Positions 23,207 to 31,197 of a DNA stretch of 34,390 nt are shown in pieces (within the stretch, counting starts at the first letter, position 1; every line of letters begins with the position of its first letter). The DNA is taken from NCBI RefSeq assembly GCF_014268615.1, contig NZ_JABWQV010000031.1, forward strand, positions 1 to 34,390, written 5' to 3'. This DNA comes from Pseudomonas tehranensis (lineage in GTDB: Bacteria; Pseudomonadota; Gammaproteobacteria; Pseudomonadales; Pseudomonadaceae). Both the position numbers and the translations under genes were made by a program. Under the pieces are notes generated by a model, which saw only the letters and a program-made list of their open reading frames with translations, did no database searches and was not told the origin of the DNA.

Positions 23207-23911
23207 CTATTGATCTATGCCCGCCAACCATTGGTCCAGCAAGATGGCCCCGGCTTTCTCGAGATCATTTGCATAGCGCTTTGCATCGCGACGCAAGGCG
23301 ACGGGGTCGATGCCTGACGTGGCCAGCTCACTGGCATGCCCCAGTAACCAATGCTCGAATCGTGCGCCGCTGACTTCAGGATGAAACTGCAGACCGAGAA
23401 CGTTTGGCCCGCGGGAGAACGCCTGAGTGCGACAGAGCGGGGTGGACGCAAGCAGGCTACAACCTTGCGGCAGGTCGAAGGTGTCACCATGCCAGTGCAG
23501 AACGGGCACGTTGCGCAGCGCGGCGAGGGGCTGATGTTCAAGGGCCGGCGTCAGGTCTAGGGCCGACCAGCCGATCTCCTTGGCCGGCCCAGGATAGACG
23601 CGCGCCCCGAGAGCTGCCGCCATCAACTGCGCACCGAGGCAGATACCGAGCGTCGGTCGGTCAGCCGCCAGACGTGCTCGCAATAGCTCTAGCTCGTCGC
23701 TGAGGAGCGGATAGCTGGCGTGATCGTAGACGCCAATCGGGCCGCCAAGGACCACCAGAAGCTCTGCATCAAGCGGGTCGAGCAGGCCGAGGTCGCGCTC
23801 TGCCGCTTCGACGTACTCGATGGTGTAGCCGGCTTTGCGCAGCGGCGCCTCAAAGCTGCCAAGGTCTTCGAAACCGACATGGCGGATGGCTTGCAAGGTA
23901 CGCAGGGTCAT
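23207..23911 (-). CDS. Class I glutamine amidotransferase-like protein
   Basis: This 234-residue cytosolic protein has the GATase-1 triad: Cys near residue 91 in LGICLGAQLMAAALG, and His and Glu near residues 176-178 in LGLQFHPEVSG. The strand VVLGGPIGVYDHASYPLL and the HWHGDTFDLP motif place it with the stand-alone GMP-synthase-like amidotransferases, which also include gamma-glutamyl hydrolases and carbamoyl-type enzymes. The ATG overlaps the stop of the homoserine dehydrogenase in ATGA, so translation is coupled. A start nine bases earlier is possible. Coupling with a homoserine dehydrogenase suggests an ammonia- or amide-handling step on an aspartate-family compound, which cannot be proven here. 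Confidence 0.9.
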   Translation of the reverse strand: MTLRTLQAIRHVGFEDLGSFEAPLRKAGYTIEYVEAAERDLGLLDPLDAELLVVLGGPIGVYDHASYPLLSDELELLRARLAADRPTLGICLGAQLMAAALGARVYPGPAKEIGWSALDLTPALEHQPLAALRNVPVLHWHGDTFDLPQGCSLLASTPLCRTQAFSRGPNVLGLQFHPEVSGARFEHWLLGHASELATSGIDPVALRRDAKRYANDLEKAGAILLDQWLAGIDQ

Positions 23912-24936
23912 GATGAGCATTCCGAAACAGAGAAGGACCGCGCGGCCCTGGCCATGAGAATGTGTTCAAGGTCCTTCAGGGCGGCCGCTGCGGTGGCGAT
24001 CGGCTCCACACCGCAGCCGATCGCCAGCGTCTCACCCATCGCGTCGCTGCTGATACGGATCGCCTTGTTCTTCCCGCTTACGAGGGCGAACGGGTCGGAC
24101 AGCGGATAGGTCTTGATGCCGACGCTGGCGCGGATCGCACCGTCGGCGCGGGTGAGGCTGCCGACCAGCTTGGGCACGAGCCCCTTCGCGCGCCAGGCCT
24201 CGATGCGCTCTACCGTGACCGACTGAATGCCTTCGACCACCAGGTCGTCCATCGTCAGGTCGGCACCAAGACCGAAGTTGGCCAGCAGCAGAAGTTTGCA
24301 GGCGGTATCCCAGCCTTGCGTGTCGTTGCGCGGGTCAGCTTCGGCGAAGCCTCCTGCCTGCGCTTCACGCAACGCCGCATCGAAGCCAAGGCCCTGCGTG
24401 CTCATGGCGTCAAGCAGGTAGTTGGTGGTGGCGTTGAGGATGCCCTCGATGGCGAGCACCTTGCAGCCGGCCAAGCTATGGTCGAGCAGGTCGAGTGTCG
24501 GCAGGGCGGCGGCCGCCGCCCCACTGAGTTTGAGCATTGCCCCCGAGGCCTGCGCGAGTTCGCGCAATTGTCGCCCGCTGTGGACCAGGGCGCCCTTCGA
24601 TATCACGATGCAGTCCTGGCCGGCCGCCAGCGCCGTAAGAAGGTAAGCAAGACCCGGCTCGCCACTGCGAAAATCGCTCGGCCCGGCCTCGATAAGAACA
24701 TCTGCGCCGCTCGCCATCACGAAATCCGGTCCTGACAGACCAGCCTGCAGGGCATCCAACTGGTTCGCTTGCAGGCCGTTCGCGTCAGCCAGGCCTGCAC
24801 GTGATCCGCACACCGCCACCAGGCGAACGTCCACGCCGTAAACCTGGCGATAGCGCTCGCGCCGGGACAGCAGCAGGTCGGCTGTGGCACGTCCCACGCC
24901 GCCGAAACCAGCGATGGCAACCTTGAGTGTTTGCAT
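23908..24936 (-). CDS. Homoserine dehydrogenase-like protein lacking an ACT domain
   Basis: This 342-residue cytosolic NAD(P)-dependent enzyme would reduce aspartate semialdehyde to homoserine. The N-terminal nucleotide fold is LKVAIAGFGGVGRATADLLL. The catalytic part shows GILNATTNYLLDAM, then AQAGGFAEADPRNDTQGWD and ACKLLLLANFGLGA, with the Glu, Asp and Lys of the family. The usual Pseudomonas biosynthetic enzyme is over 430 residues with an ACT domain for threonine feedback, which this one lacks, so it is a paralogue freed from that control. ATG 24936 has AAAGGAG seven bases upstream. A truncated LysR gene is divergent and an operator-like dyad lies between. Confidence 0.88.
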   Translation of the reverse strand: MQTLKVAIAGFGGVGRATADLLLSRRERYRQVYGVDVRLVAVCGSRAGLADANGLQANQLDALQAGLSGPDFVMASGADVLIEAGPSDFRSGEPGLAYLLTALAAGQDCIVISKGALVHSGRQLRELAQASGAMLKLSGAAAAALPTLDLLDHSLAGCKVLAIEGILNATTNYLLDAMSTQGLGFDAALREAQAGGFAEADPRNDTQGWDTACKLLLLANFGLGADLTMDDLVVEGIQSVTVERIEAWRAKGLVPKLVGSLTRADGAIRASVGIKTYPLSDPFALVSGKNKAIRISSDAMGETLAIGCGVEPIATAAAALKDLEHILMARAARSFSVSECSS

Positions 24937-25073
24937 GAGTTCGCTCCTTTCGCGCCTACCTGGCAAACAGATTGTTGATGAAGTGGCGGTCCGCCACGCC
25001 ATGCCCATCTACCGCGTTCGCCGGTACGGCGCTGGCTCATTGGTGAGTGGATTATCGTATCCAGCAACAAGAT

Positions 25074-25096
25074 TCAGAAAAAACTATATGTTCTGA
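25074..25096. promoter_or_regulatory. Operator-like dyad between hom-like gene and LysR remnant
   Basis: TCAGAA, eleven bases, TTCTGA: perfect six-base arms in the divergent region, a layout usual for LysR-type binding sites. It lies 138 bases before the homoserine dehydrogenase-like gene and 32 before the LysR remnant. Confidence 0.4.
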
Positions 25097-25127
25097 TCAT
25101 GAGCAAAAGAAAAATTTATCAATTGTC

Positions 25128-25361
25128 ATGATCACGGAACTTCGTACCCTGATCGCTATGGCACGCCATGGCACATTCAGCGCCGCAGGTGATCGGGTCC
25201 ACTCGACTGCCGTGGCGGGTGTTATCGAATGCTTGCAGGGCGCAGGTGTGGTTAAGGCGGTTGTGAATCGCCCCCGATTTTCCAGACACCGTCCAGGCGA
25301 GTGGTCAGACATCAAAGGGGCGAATCTGGTTTTTTACTCAACGCTTTTGCAACACCTCTAA
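25128..25361 (+). pseudogene. Truncated LysR-type regulator
   Basis: ATG 25128 opens MITELRTLIAMARHGTFSAA followed by GDRV, a typical LysR helix-turn-helix start. It then continues with unlike sequence (AGVIECLQGAGVVKAVVN) and stops at 25361 after about 77 residues, where a LysR protein would have some 300. The recognition helix is already altered, and the effector domain is missing. It was probably the divergent regulator of the homoserine dehydrogenase-like operon. It is likely non-functional, or at most a short peptide. Confidence 0.65.
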
Positions 25362-25955
25362 CCGCGCCGGCAAATCCTCCTCGGGAAAGCGCTTATGCAG
25401 CGCAAGCAGCTTCTCATCAGCCGCCTTGGTATCTCCGGTCTGACGCAAGCGCAGGATTTCCAGCAGTTCCTGCTCCAGCGACGGCAGTGCAACGGGCGCG
25501 CTTTTGCTCATTTTCGCCGCGGGCTTATCCGCAAGGACCTGGTCAGTGCTTGCCTGGGCTCGGGCCCTTTCACCCTGGGGCGCCATCCGGGCTATCGGCG
25601 CGGGAGCGGGCATGGCGGGCGGCGGTGCAGCGGCGACGGCAGGCTCCTGGCGATTGGCGGAAAACTCCATCGGGGCTGGCGCGGACAAATCGCCTTGGGG
25701 CACTGGCGAGCGCAGCACCAGACCGATCATCAACGCGACACCGGCGAGCGTGGCGAATGCCATCTGCCAGCGTGGCCGTTGGCAGGCCTGCAGCCAGCGT
25801 TTCCACAAGCTCGGCGCGGGCGTCGGGGCTTCGCGACGGGCGGCGGCCAGGATGAAGGCGTCCAGAGACGCGGGCGGCTCGCCGCTGGCGTGTTGGCGAA
25901 AATGCTCGAGGAGCATTTCCTCGTCGGAATCCGGGGTCTGTTTGGAATCAATCAT
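25338..25955 (-). CDS. Membrane anti-sigma-like protein
   Basis: This 205-residue protein has a cytoplasmic N-terminus of about 65 residues (DSDEEMLLEHFRQHASGEPP, LDAFILAAARREAP), one membrane helix near residues 67-82 (FATLAGVALMIGLVL), a Pro/Ala-rich periplasmic linker and a C-terminal helical part (LEQELLEILRLRQTGDTKAA). ATG 25955 overlaps the stop of the ECF sigma gene in ATGA, the common arrangement for an anti-sigma factor. No zinc-binding HxxxCxxC motif is present, so it is not a ZAS-type protein. The anti-sigma role is inferred from coupling and topology. The gene continues to 25338 and shares its last bases with the end of the LysR remnant frame. Confidence 0.78.
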   Translation of the reverse strand: MIDSKQTPDSDEEMLLEHFRQHASGEPPASLDAFILAAARREAPTPAPSLWKRWLQACQRPRWQMAFATLAGVALMIGLVLRSPVPQGDLSAPAPMEFSANRQEPAVAAAPPPAMPAPAPIARMAPQGERARAQASTDQVLADKPAAKMSKSAPVALPSLEQELLEILRLRQTGDTKAADEKLLALHKRFPEEDLPARLEVLQKR

Positions 25956-26524
25956 GCGGGTACCTCCTCGGCCAGCAGTCGATGCAGTTTCTGCTGGGCG
26001 TAACGCAAGCGGCTTTTGACCGTTTCCAGCGGGGCGCCGGTCAGGGCGGCGATCTGCGGCAGCTCCAGGTCGCCGTGCAGGCGCAGCAGGAAGACTTCCC
26101 GCTGGTCTTCGGGCAAGGCTTGCAACGCGGCGTCCAGGCGGGCCTGATCGCGACTCAGACTCAACTGCTGTTCGGGGTTGCTGGTGTCGTCGGGTTGGAC
26201 ATGAACCTGTTCGTCGTAACTGTCGTGCAGCGGGTTGCGGACACCGTGTTTGCGCCAGTGATCGATCAAGCGGTTGCGGGCAATCTGAAACAACCAGGTA
26301 CGAAAACTCGCCCGCCCTTGTGGCTGGGTAGTGCTGCGGATCAGGCTGAGCCAGGTGTCCTGAAAGATTTCCTCGGCCAGTTCAGTTTTATTGCTCAAGG
26401 ACACGAGAAAACGGTAAAGCCCTTGACGATGGCGGGCGTACAGGGCTTCGAAACAAGCCCCGTCGCCATCGCGGTAGCGGGCCAGCAGCGATTCGTCGCT
26501 GGGGCAATCAAGCGGCGCGGGCAT
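25952..26524 (-). CDS. ECF RNA polymerase sigma factor
   Basis: This 190-residue protein has sigma region 2 near residues 15-85 (FEALYARHRQGLYRFLVSLS, AEEIFQDTWLSLI, SFRTWLFQIARNRLIDHWR) and region 4 near residues 125-180 (LDAALQALPEDQREVFLLRL, LPQIAALTGAPLETVKSRL). There is no region 1 or 3, as in ECF sigmas. ATG 26524 (MPAPLDC) is chosen. AAAGGAG lies about twelve bases upstream, a rather long spacing. It is coupled to the anti-sigma-like gene. Its regulon is unknown; the VWA lipoprotein gene upstream, separated by a REPIN, is a possible target. Confidence 0.93.
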   Translation of the reverse strand: MPAPLDCPSDESLLARYRDGDGACFEALYARHRQGLYRFLVSLSNKTELAEEIFQDTWLSLIRSTTQPQGRASFRTWLFQIARNRLIDHWRKHGVRNPLHDSYDEQVHVQPDDTSNPEQQLSLSRDQARLDAALQALPEDQREVFLLRLHGDLELPQIAALTGAPLETVKSRLRYAQQKLHRLLAEEVPA

Positions 26525-26579
26525 GTGGGTGGCGAACTCCTTTGCGGTCAACACAGTTCTGGCAGCCGACAAGAGAATA

Positions 26580-26672
26580 CTGTGGGAACGAGCCTGCTCG
26601 CGATGGCGGCGGATCAATCAATGATGATGGTGATCGTTCCACCGCTATCGCGAGCAGGCTCGCTCCCACATT
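26580..26672. repeat. REPIN (two inverted REP sequences)
   Basis: TGTGGGAACGAGCCTGCTCG near 26581 is matched in inverse by CGAGCAGGCTCGCTCCCACA near 26651-26670. It lies between the sigma-factor gene and the end of the VWA lipoprotein gene, both on the minus strand, and may limit readthrough between them. Confidence 0.85.
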
Positions 26673-26693
26673 TGATCCTCGTCGAGGTCAGGA

Positions 26694-28355
26694 TCAGCGT
26701 TCAAGACTCTGCGCAAGCTCCACCAACTGGACAAATTCGGCGCGCAGCCCAAACGGATCATCACCCCGGGCGGAACGGGCCAATTGCACGGTGTCCTTCA
26801 AGCTCATGGTCCCAGTGTAGCGGCCATCCTCCTTGAGCTGTTGGGCGAAGGCGGCCACAGCGGCCGAGAAGCGCAAGTCATCGCTGGCCTTGTCATTTTT
26901 TTGCGTGCTGCCAATAGGATGCTCGATCAAACGGCTACTCCCGCCTTCAACGGGCTTATAGCGCACGCGCAGCATCGCCAACTCCCCTGTCTTGCCGTCC
27001 AGCTTGGGTGGGCTCGCATACCGCAACGGTTCCAACCAGCCCTGCTCGCCTTTTGGAACAATTTCATACAAGGCGGTCACCGTGTGCCCCGCACCGATTT
27101 CGCCCGCATCCACCTTGTCGTTGTTGAAATCCTCACGCTTGAGCGCGCGATTCTCATAACCCAACAGCCGATACTCACTGACCTGGGCGGGGTTGAATTC
27201 CACCTGCAGTTTCACATCCCGCGCCACTACTGCCAGAGTTGAACTGAGCTGGTCCACCAAGACCTTGCGCGCTTCAAGCAAGTTGTCGATGTAGGCGTAG
27301 TTGCCGTCACCGGCGTCGGCCAGTTGCTCCATCAGGTGTTCATTGTAGTTATCCACACCGAAGCCCAGCGTGGTCAGGGATACGCCGCTTTTACGCCGGT
27401 CCACCGCCATTTGCTTGAGGCTGTCGAAGTCACTGATACCCACGTTGAAGTCGCCATCGGTGGCCAGCAGGATGCGATTGATGCCTTTGTCGATAAAGCT
27501 TTCCTGAGCCATCTGATAGGCCAGCTCGATACCCGACGCACCGGCGGTGGAACCGCCGGCGTCCAACTGATCGATGGCGTTGCGGATCTTGACCTTGTCG
27601 CGGCCCGAGGTCGGTTTGAGCACCACCCGGGATTCGCCGGCGTACACCACCAGAGACACCCGATCCTGCTCGCGCAATTGATCCACCAGCAGTTTCAGGG
27701 TGCTTTTGACCAACGGCAGGCCTTCGCGCCGGTCCATGGAACCGGAAACGTCCACCAGAAATACCAGGTTGGCCGGCGCCAGATCCGCCACGGCGCGATC
27801 GCTCGCCTTGATGCCAATGCGCAACAGGCGGGTGTGAGGGTTCCAGGGCGACGGGGCCACTTCAGTGGTCACGCCGAAGGGAGAACCGTCGGTGGGCAAG
27901 GCATAGTCGTAAGGGAAATAGTTGACCATTTCCTCCAGTCGCACAGCGCCTTCGGGCGGCAGGCTACCTTGATTGAGCAAACGTCGCACATTGGCGTAGC
28001 TGCCGGTATCGACATCGACGCTGAAGGTCGATACCGGCGTTTGGGCAACGCTATGAATGGGGTTGTCCGGCAGTTTTTCATACTGCTCGCGGGGCTCGGC
28101 GCGGTAATCCCCTGCGATAGCATCGCTGCGCACCCTTGGCGAAGGCATCGAAGCCGGGGCGGCCATGCGCTTGACCAGAGGCTCGTGCACGTAAGCGACT
28201 TCGCTTTGCTGCACCGGGGCCGGGGACGCAGACGGCGGTTCGGCCGGCTTGGCAGCCTCCCGGGACGAAGACAACCCACAACCGGCCAATGCCACCAGCA
28301 AGGTCACGGCAAAGCCCTGGGCAGCAGGACGTAGGTATGAAGGAGGACGGGACAT
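26694..28355 (-). CDS. YfbK-like von Willebrand factor A lipoprotein
   Basis: This 553-residue lipoprotein has the lipobox LVALAGC near residue 26. A Pro/Ala-rich linker precedes the YfbK-type N-terminal region (TFSVDVDTGSYANVRRLLNQ, LPPEGAVRLEEMVNYFPYDY). The VWA domain starts near residue 190 with NLVFLVDVSGSMDRREGLPL, a complete DxSxS metal-ion site, followed by GGSTAGASGIELAY and ILLATDGDFNVG. The C-terminal region (from about residue 375) is also of the YfbK type. The role in the cell is not established; VWA domains bind protein partners. ATG 28355 follows GAGG by eight bases. It precedes an ECF sigma/anti-sigma pair, a frequent neighbourhood. Confidence 0.92.
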   Translation of the reverse strand: MSRPPSYLRPAAQGFAVTLLVALAGCGLSSSREAAKPAEPPSASPAPVQQSEVAYVHEPLVKRMAAPASMPSPRVRSDAIAGDYRAEPREQYEKLPDNPIHSVAQTPVSTFSVDVDTGSYANVRRLLNQGSLPPEGAVRLEEMVNYFPYDYALPTDGSPFGVTTEVAPSPWNPHTRLLRIGIKASDRAVADLAPANLVFLVDVSGSMDRREGLPLVKSTLKLLVDQLREQDRVSLVVYAGESRVVLKPTSGRDKVKIRNAIDQLDAGGSTAGASGIELAYQMAQESFIDKGINRILLATDGDFNVGISDFDSLKQMAVDRRKSGVSLTTLGFGVDNYNEHLMEQLADAGDGNYAYIDNLLEARKVLVDQLSSTLAVVARDVKLQVEFNPAQVSEYRLLGYENRALKREDFNNDKVDAGEIGAGHTVTALYEIVPKGEQGWLEPLRYASPPKLDGKTGELAMLRVRYKPVEGGSSRLIEHPIGSTQKNDKASDDLRFSAAVAAFAQQLKEDGRYTGTMSLKDTVQLARSARGDDPFGLRAEFVQLVELAQSLER

Positions 28356-28406
28356 GGGCTGAACCTCGTGAATGAATGATCCGTTCACAGGGTCAGACGC
28401 AAGGCA

Positions 28407-28441
28407 CTCGTGGTTCGGGTTAACGACCACGAGATTTTTTA
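28407..28441 (+). terminator. Plus-strand terminator-like hairpin
   Basis: CTCGTGG (28407-28413), 13 bases, CCACGAG (28427-28433), then ATTTTTT. It has the shape of a rho-independent terminator on the plus strand, although both flanking genes are on the minus strand. Confidence 0.45.
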
Positions 28442-28454
28442 TACGCGGGCAGGA

Positions 28455-29036
28455 CTAGCGGGACGGGATGGCCCGCAGGTCGTCGGCAATAAAGCTGCTC
28501 AAGTGGCCGGTGTAAAAGCCTTCGACAGCGGAGTTACCTCTGTTGGTCAGAGCACCCATCATGCTTCTCATGTTCTGAAATTGCCCGACCGCGCCGCCCG
28601 GCATCAGCCCCTCGCGAGCCTGAGCAAAGTGCAATACCTCGGCACCGGCCTTCTTCACCTTGACCTGATAGCTGAAATCGACACTGGCGAGGAACGTGCC
28701 ATCGGCAACGATCTTGCTCATGAAGCCACCTTGGGTGTCTTGAATACGTCGCGCGTAGACGCTGTTGACGTCCAGCAGATAATCGGCGGCTTCCTTGCTG
28801 GAGGCATAGCGATTGTCCTCGAGCAGGCGGCCGATCAGGTCGGTGTGCAATTGCTCACGGACCTTTTCATCAGGCAAAAAGCGATCGTTCTTGCCTACGA
28901 CTTCAACGTCGAAGGTGTCGATCCAGAAGGTGGCGGTTTTGGGGATCGTTACCGGAGTGGCGGAAATGTAGTAATCGGGTTTGGAGGCACAACCCGCCAT
29001 AAGGCAGAGGGCCAGGAATAGGGCAAAAATTCGCAT
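28455..29036 (-). CDS. Putative lipoprotein of unknown function
   Basis: This 193-residue protein starts MRIFALFLALCLMAGCASKP with lipobox LMAGC, so it is lipidated at Cys 15. With Ala-Ser after the Cys it is probably sorted to the outer membrane. The mature part contains ISATPVTIPKTATFWIDTFD, EKVREQLHTDLIGRLLEDNR, SKEAADYLLDVNSVYARRIQ, and ends SSFIADDLRAIPSR. I do not recognise the family with certainty; it resembles small conserved Pseudomonas lipoproteins. ATG 29036 has AAGGA about twelve bases upstream. It may be monocistronic; the next gene upstream is closed by a terminator. Confidence 0.82.
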   Translation of the reverse strand: MRIFALFLALCLMAGCASKPDYYISATPVTIPKTATFWIDTFDVEVVGKNDRFLPDEKVREQLHTDLIGRLLEDNRYASSKEAADYLLDVNSVYARRIQDTQGGFMSKIVADGTFLASVDFSYQVKVKKAGAEVLHFAQAREGLMPGGAVGQFQNMRSMMGALTNRGNSAVEGFYTGHLSSFIADDLRAIPSR

Positions 29037-29129
29037 GTCTGAATTCGTCCTTGAAAGGTAGCGGCATAGTGGCAGCAGCATTCTACGGCGTTTGGAGGGG
29101 TTCTCAAGTTTTGGCGGCAGCGGATGGCG

Positions 29130-29160
29130 ACAAAACCCCGGCCGTTACAGACCGGGGCGA
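29130..29160 (-). terminator. Rho-independent terminator of the MDR oxidoreductase gene
   Basis: On the minus strand CCCCGG (29152-29157), ten bases, CCGGGG (29136-29141) is followed by TTTTG. It lies 42 bases after the stop of the oxidoreductase gene. Confidence 0.7.
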
Positions 29161-29201
29161 TTTTATGGGGGCGGCTTGCGGATAACAGTTACAGACCAGC
29201 G

Positions 29202-30203
29202 TTACTCCCCCGCCATCTCTACCACCGTCTTCCCTTGCCCACGCGCCTGGGCTACTTGCGCAAACGCCTCATTCACGTCTCCCAGGCCAAACCGATGCGG
29301 GTCTACCTTGATCCGCAGCACCCCGGCCTCAACCAAAGCCGCTGCCTCGCGCAATATCTGCCCATGATGCTCGCGCCCCTTGCCGGTCAGCAGCGGCATT
29401 AAGGTAAACACCCCGGAGTAACTCGCCCCCTTGAACGACAACGGTGCCAGGCTGTGTTGTCCCCAGCCGAGACAGCTGAGTACGTGGCCGGTATAGGTTT
29501 TCACTGCGTTGAAGGACGCATCCAACGTCGAGCCGCCGACGGTGTCGTAGACGATGTCGAAACCTTCGCCATCGGTGTACAGGCCCACATAACTGTCAGT
29601 GTCTTGCGCCCGGTAGTCGATAGGGGTCGCGCCCAGTTCCCGGATGAAATCCAGGCTGGTGGCCGAGCCGGTGGCATAGACCTCGGCGCCGCGGGCCTTG
29701 GCAATTTGCACGGCCATTTGACCGACGCCGCCCGCGCCGCCGTGGATCAGCACTTGTTGGCCGGCCCGAACATTGGCCCGGTCTACCAACCCTTCCCAGG
29801 CGGTGATGAAGACCAATGGCAAGGCTGCCGCTTCGCGCATGCTCAATGAACCGGGCTTGAGCGCAATCAGGTGAGCATCGACGGCAATGTATTCGGCCAG
29901 CGCACCCTGGGCGCCGCCGATCCCGCCGGCCATGCCGAACACGTCATCGCCGGGGGCGAAATCGTGCACGCCCTCTCCCAGCTCAACGACTGTTCCGGCC
30001 AAATCGATGCCCAGTACGGCGGGCAGCGGCTGGCGGGCATGAGCGCCACCACCTGCCGCGATCTTGGTATCCAGAGGATTGATCCCTGCGGCGTGAACCT
30101 TGATCAATACCTGTCCATTGCCGGGAACAGGCCGGGGGATGTGGCGAACGACCAGCGGAGCCTGAGCGGTTTGGGCAATGACGGCGAACATGGTGTTGTT
30201 CAT
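29202..30203 (-). CDS. Quinone oxidoreductase-like MDR protein (zinc-independent type)
   Basis: This 333-residue cytosolic NADPH-dependent reductase belongs to the medium-chain dehydrogenase superfamily. The N-terminal GroES-like part is VRHIPRPVPGNGQVLIKVHA, LGIDLAGTVVELGEGV and GDDVFGM. The Rossmann part shows VLIHGGAGGVGQMAVQIAKA, the AXXGXXG nucleotide motif of quinone reductases. The usual zinc ligands are absent (GINPLD where zinc enzymes have Cys), which points to quinone or enone reduction rather than alcohol oxidation. ATG 30203 follows GGAGG by eight bases. A LysR-type gene is divergent, 107 bases away, and is the likely regulator. Confidence 0.92.
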   Translation of the reverse strand: MNNTMFAVIAQTAQAPLVVRHIPRPVPGNGQVLIKVHAAGINPLDTKIAAGGGAHARQPLPAVLGIDLAGTVVELGEGVHDFAPGDDVFGMAGGIGGAQGALAEYIAVDAHLIALKPGSLSMREAAALPLVFITAWEGLVDRANVRAGQQVLIHGGAGGVGQMAVQIAKARGAEVYATGSATSLDFIRELGATPIDYRAQDTDSYVGLYTDGEGFDIVYDTVGGSTLDASFNAVKTYTGHVLSCLGWGQHSLAPLSFKGASYSGVFTLMPLLTGKGREHHGQILREAAALVEAGVLRIKVDPHRFGLGDVNEAFAQVAQARGQGKTVVEMAGE

Positions 30204-30274
30204 GACAGTAAACCTCCAATGAGTGGGTGAGTACATGTTGCGGCCGTCGACGCATTCCGATAAGTAAGCAACTA

Positions 30275-30292
30275 TGGATAGGATTTATTCCA
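30275..30292. promoter_or_regulatory. Possible LysR operator in the divergent region
   Basis: TGGA, ten bases, TCCA with an inner GGATTTATTCC lies 19 bases before the LysR start. The dyad is weak. Position between divergent genes is the main reason to note it. Confidence 0.25.
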
Positions 30293-30310
30293 ACCAGAGG
30301 CCAAATCCCG

Positions 30311-31189
30311 ATGGATCTATTCGACGCGATGCAGGTGTTCGTGCGAGTGGTAGAGCGCGGTTCGTTCTCGGCGGTCGCCCGGGAGCTGAACCTGGGTCAA
30401 CCAGCGGTCAGCAAGCAGATCCGCGCACTGGAACAACACCTTGGCGGTGCGTTGTTTGCCCGCAGCACTCGCCATCTTGCGCTGACCGACCAAGGACAGC
30501 GTTTCTATAGCCACAGCAAGGAAATACTCGCCAGCCTCGACACGGCACGGCTCAGCTTCACCCGTGGCCAGGAGCAGATCGCCGGTCCTTTGCGTGTGGC
30601 CGCACCGGTGAGTTTCGGGCGGCTGTGCATTGCGCCCTTGATCGGGGAGTTTTTGGCGCGCCATCCACAGGTCCAAATCGACCTGAAACTGAACGACCAA
30701 AATGAAGATGTGCTGAAAGAAAACATCGACGTCGCCATTCGTATCGGCGTGGTGAAAAACGAAGGGCTGGTCGCGGTTTCCCTCGGCGCTAGTCCGCGCC
30801 GGGTGTACGCCGCTCCCGCCTACCTGCAACAACACGGCACACCGCTGGAGCCGGCGGATCTTGCCCGCCACAATTGCTTGGGCTTCACGCTGCTGGAGCA
30901 CTACGACGTTTGGCGTTTCGACCAGCAGGACAAGCAGCACCGCGTGATGATCAGGGGCAATGTCACCAGCAACAGCAGCGAGGCAATCCGCGAGATGGTT
31001 CTTAGCGGGCTGGGCATTTCGCTTTCACCGCAGTGGTTATTCGCCGCGGATGTTCGCCAGGGAACCGTGTCCAGCCTGCTGGATGCTTATCAACCCGTAG
31101 CGCTGCCCATCAGCGCCGTGTTCAGCCAAGACCGACGCCGCTCGGCAAGAACTCGCGCCTTTGTGGATTTTCTGCGCGAGCGCCTTTGA
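30311..31189 (+). CDS. LysR family transcriptional regulator
   Basis: This 292-residue regulator has the helix-turn-helix at residues 1-60 (MDLFDAMQVFVRVVERGSFS, ARELNLGQPAVSKQIRALEQ, LGGALFARSTRHLALTDQG). The effector domain follows from about residue 90 (LRVAAPVSFGRLCIAPLIGE, LNDQNEDVLKENIDVAIRIG). It is of the CrgA/DhlT-like group, which often controls adjacent oxidoreductases. ATG 30311 is chosen because the family begins with this Met; earlier in-frame codons cross the intergenic region. It is divergent from the MDR oxidoreductase and probably controls it, responding to an unknown small electrophile or quinone. Confidence 0.93.
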   Translation: MDLFDAMQVFVRVVERGSFSAVARELNLGQPAVSKQIRALEQHLGGALFARSTRHLALTDQGQRFYSHSKEILASLDTARLSFTRGQEQIAGPLRVAAPVSFGRLCIAPLIGEFLARHPQVQIDLKLNDQNEDVLKENIDVAIRIGVVKNEGLVAVSLGASPRRVYAAPAYLQQHGTPLEPADLARHNCLGFTLLEHYDVWRFDQQDKQHRVMIRGNVTSNSSEAIREMVLSGLGISLSPQWLFAADVRQGTVSSLLDAYQPVALPISAVFSQDRRRSARTRAFVDFLRERL

Positions 31190-31197
31190 GCTGCCGG

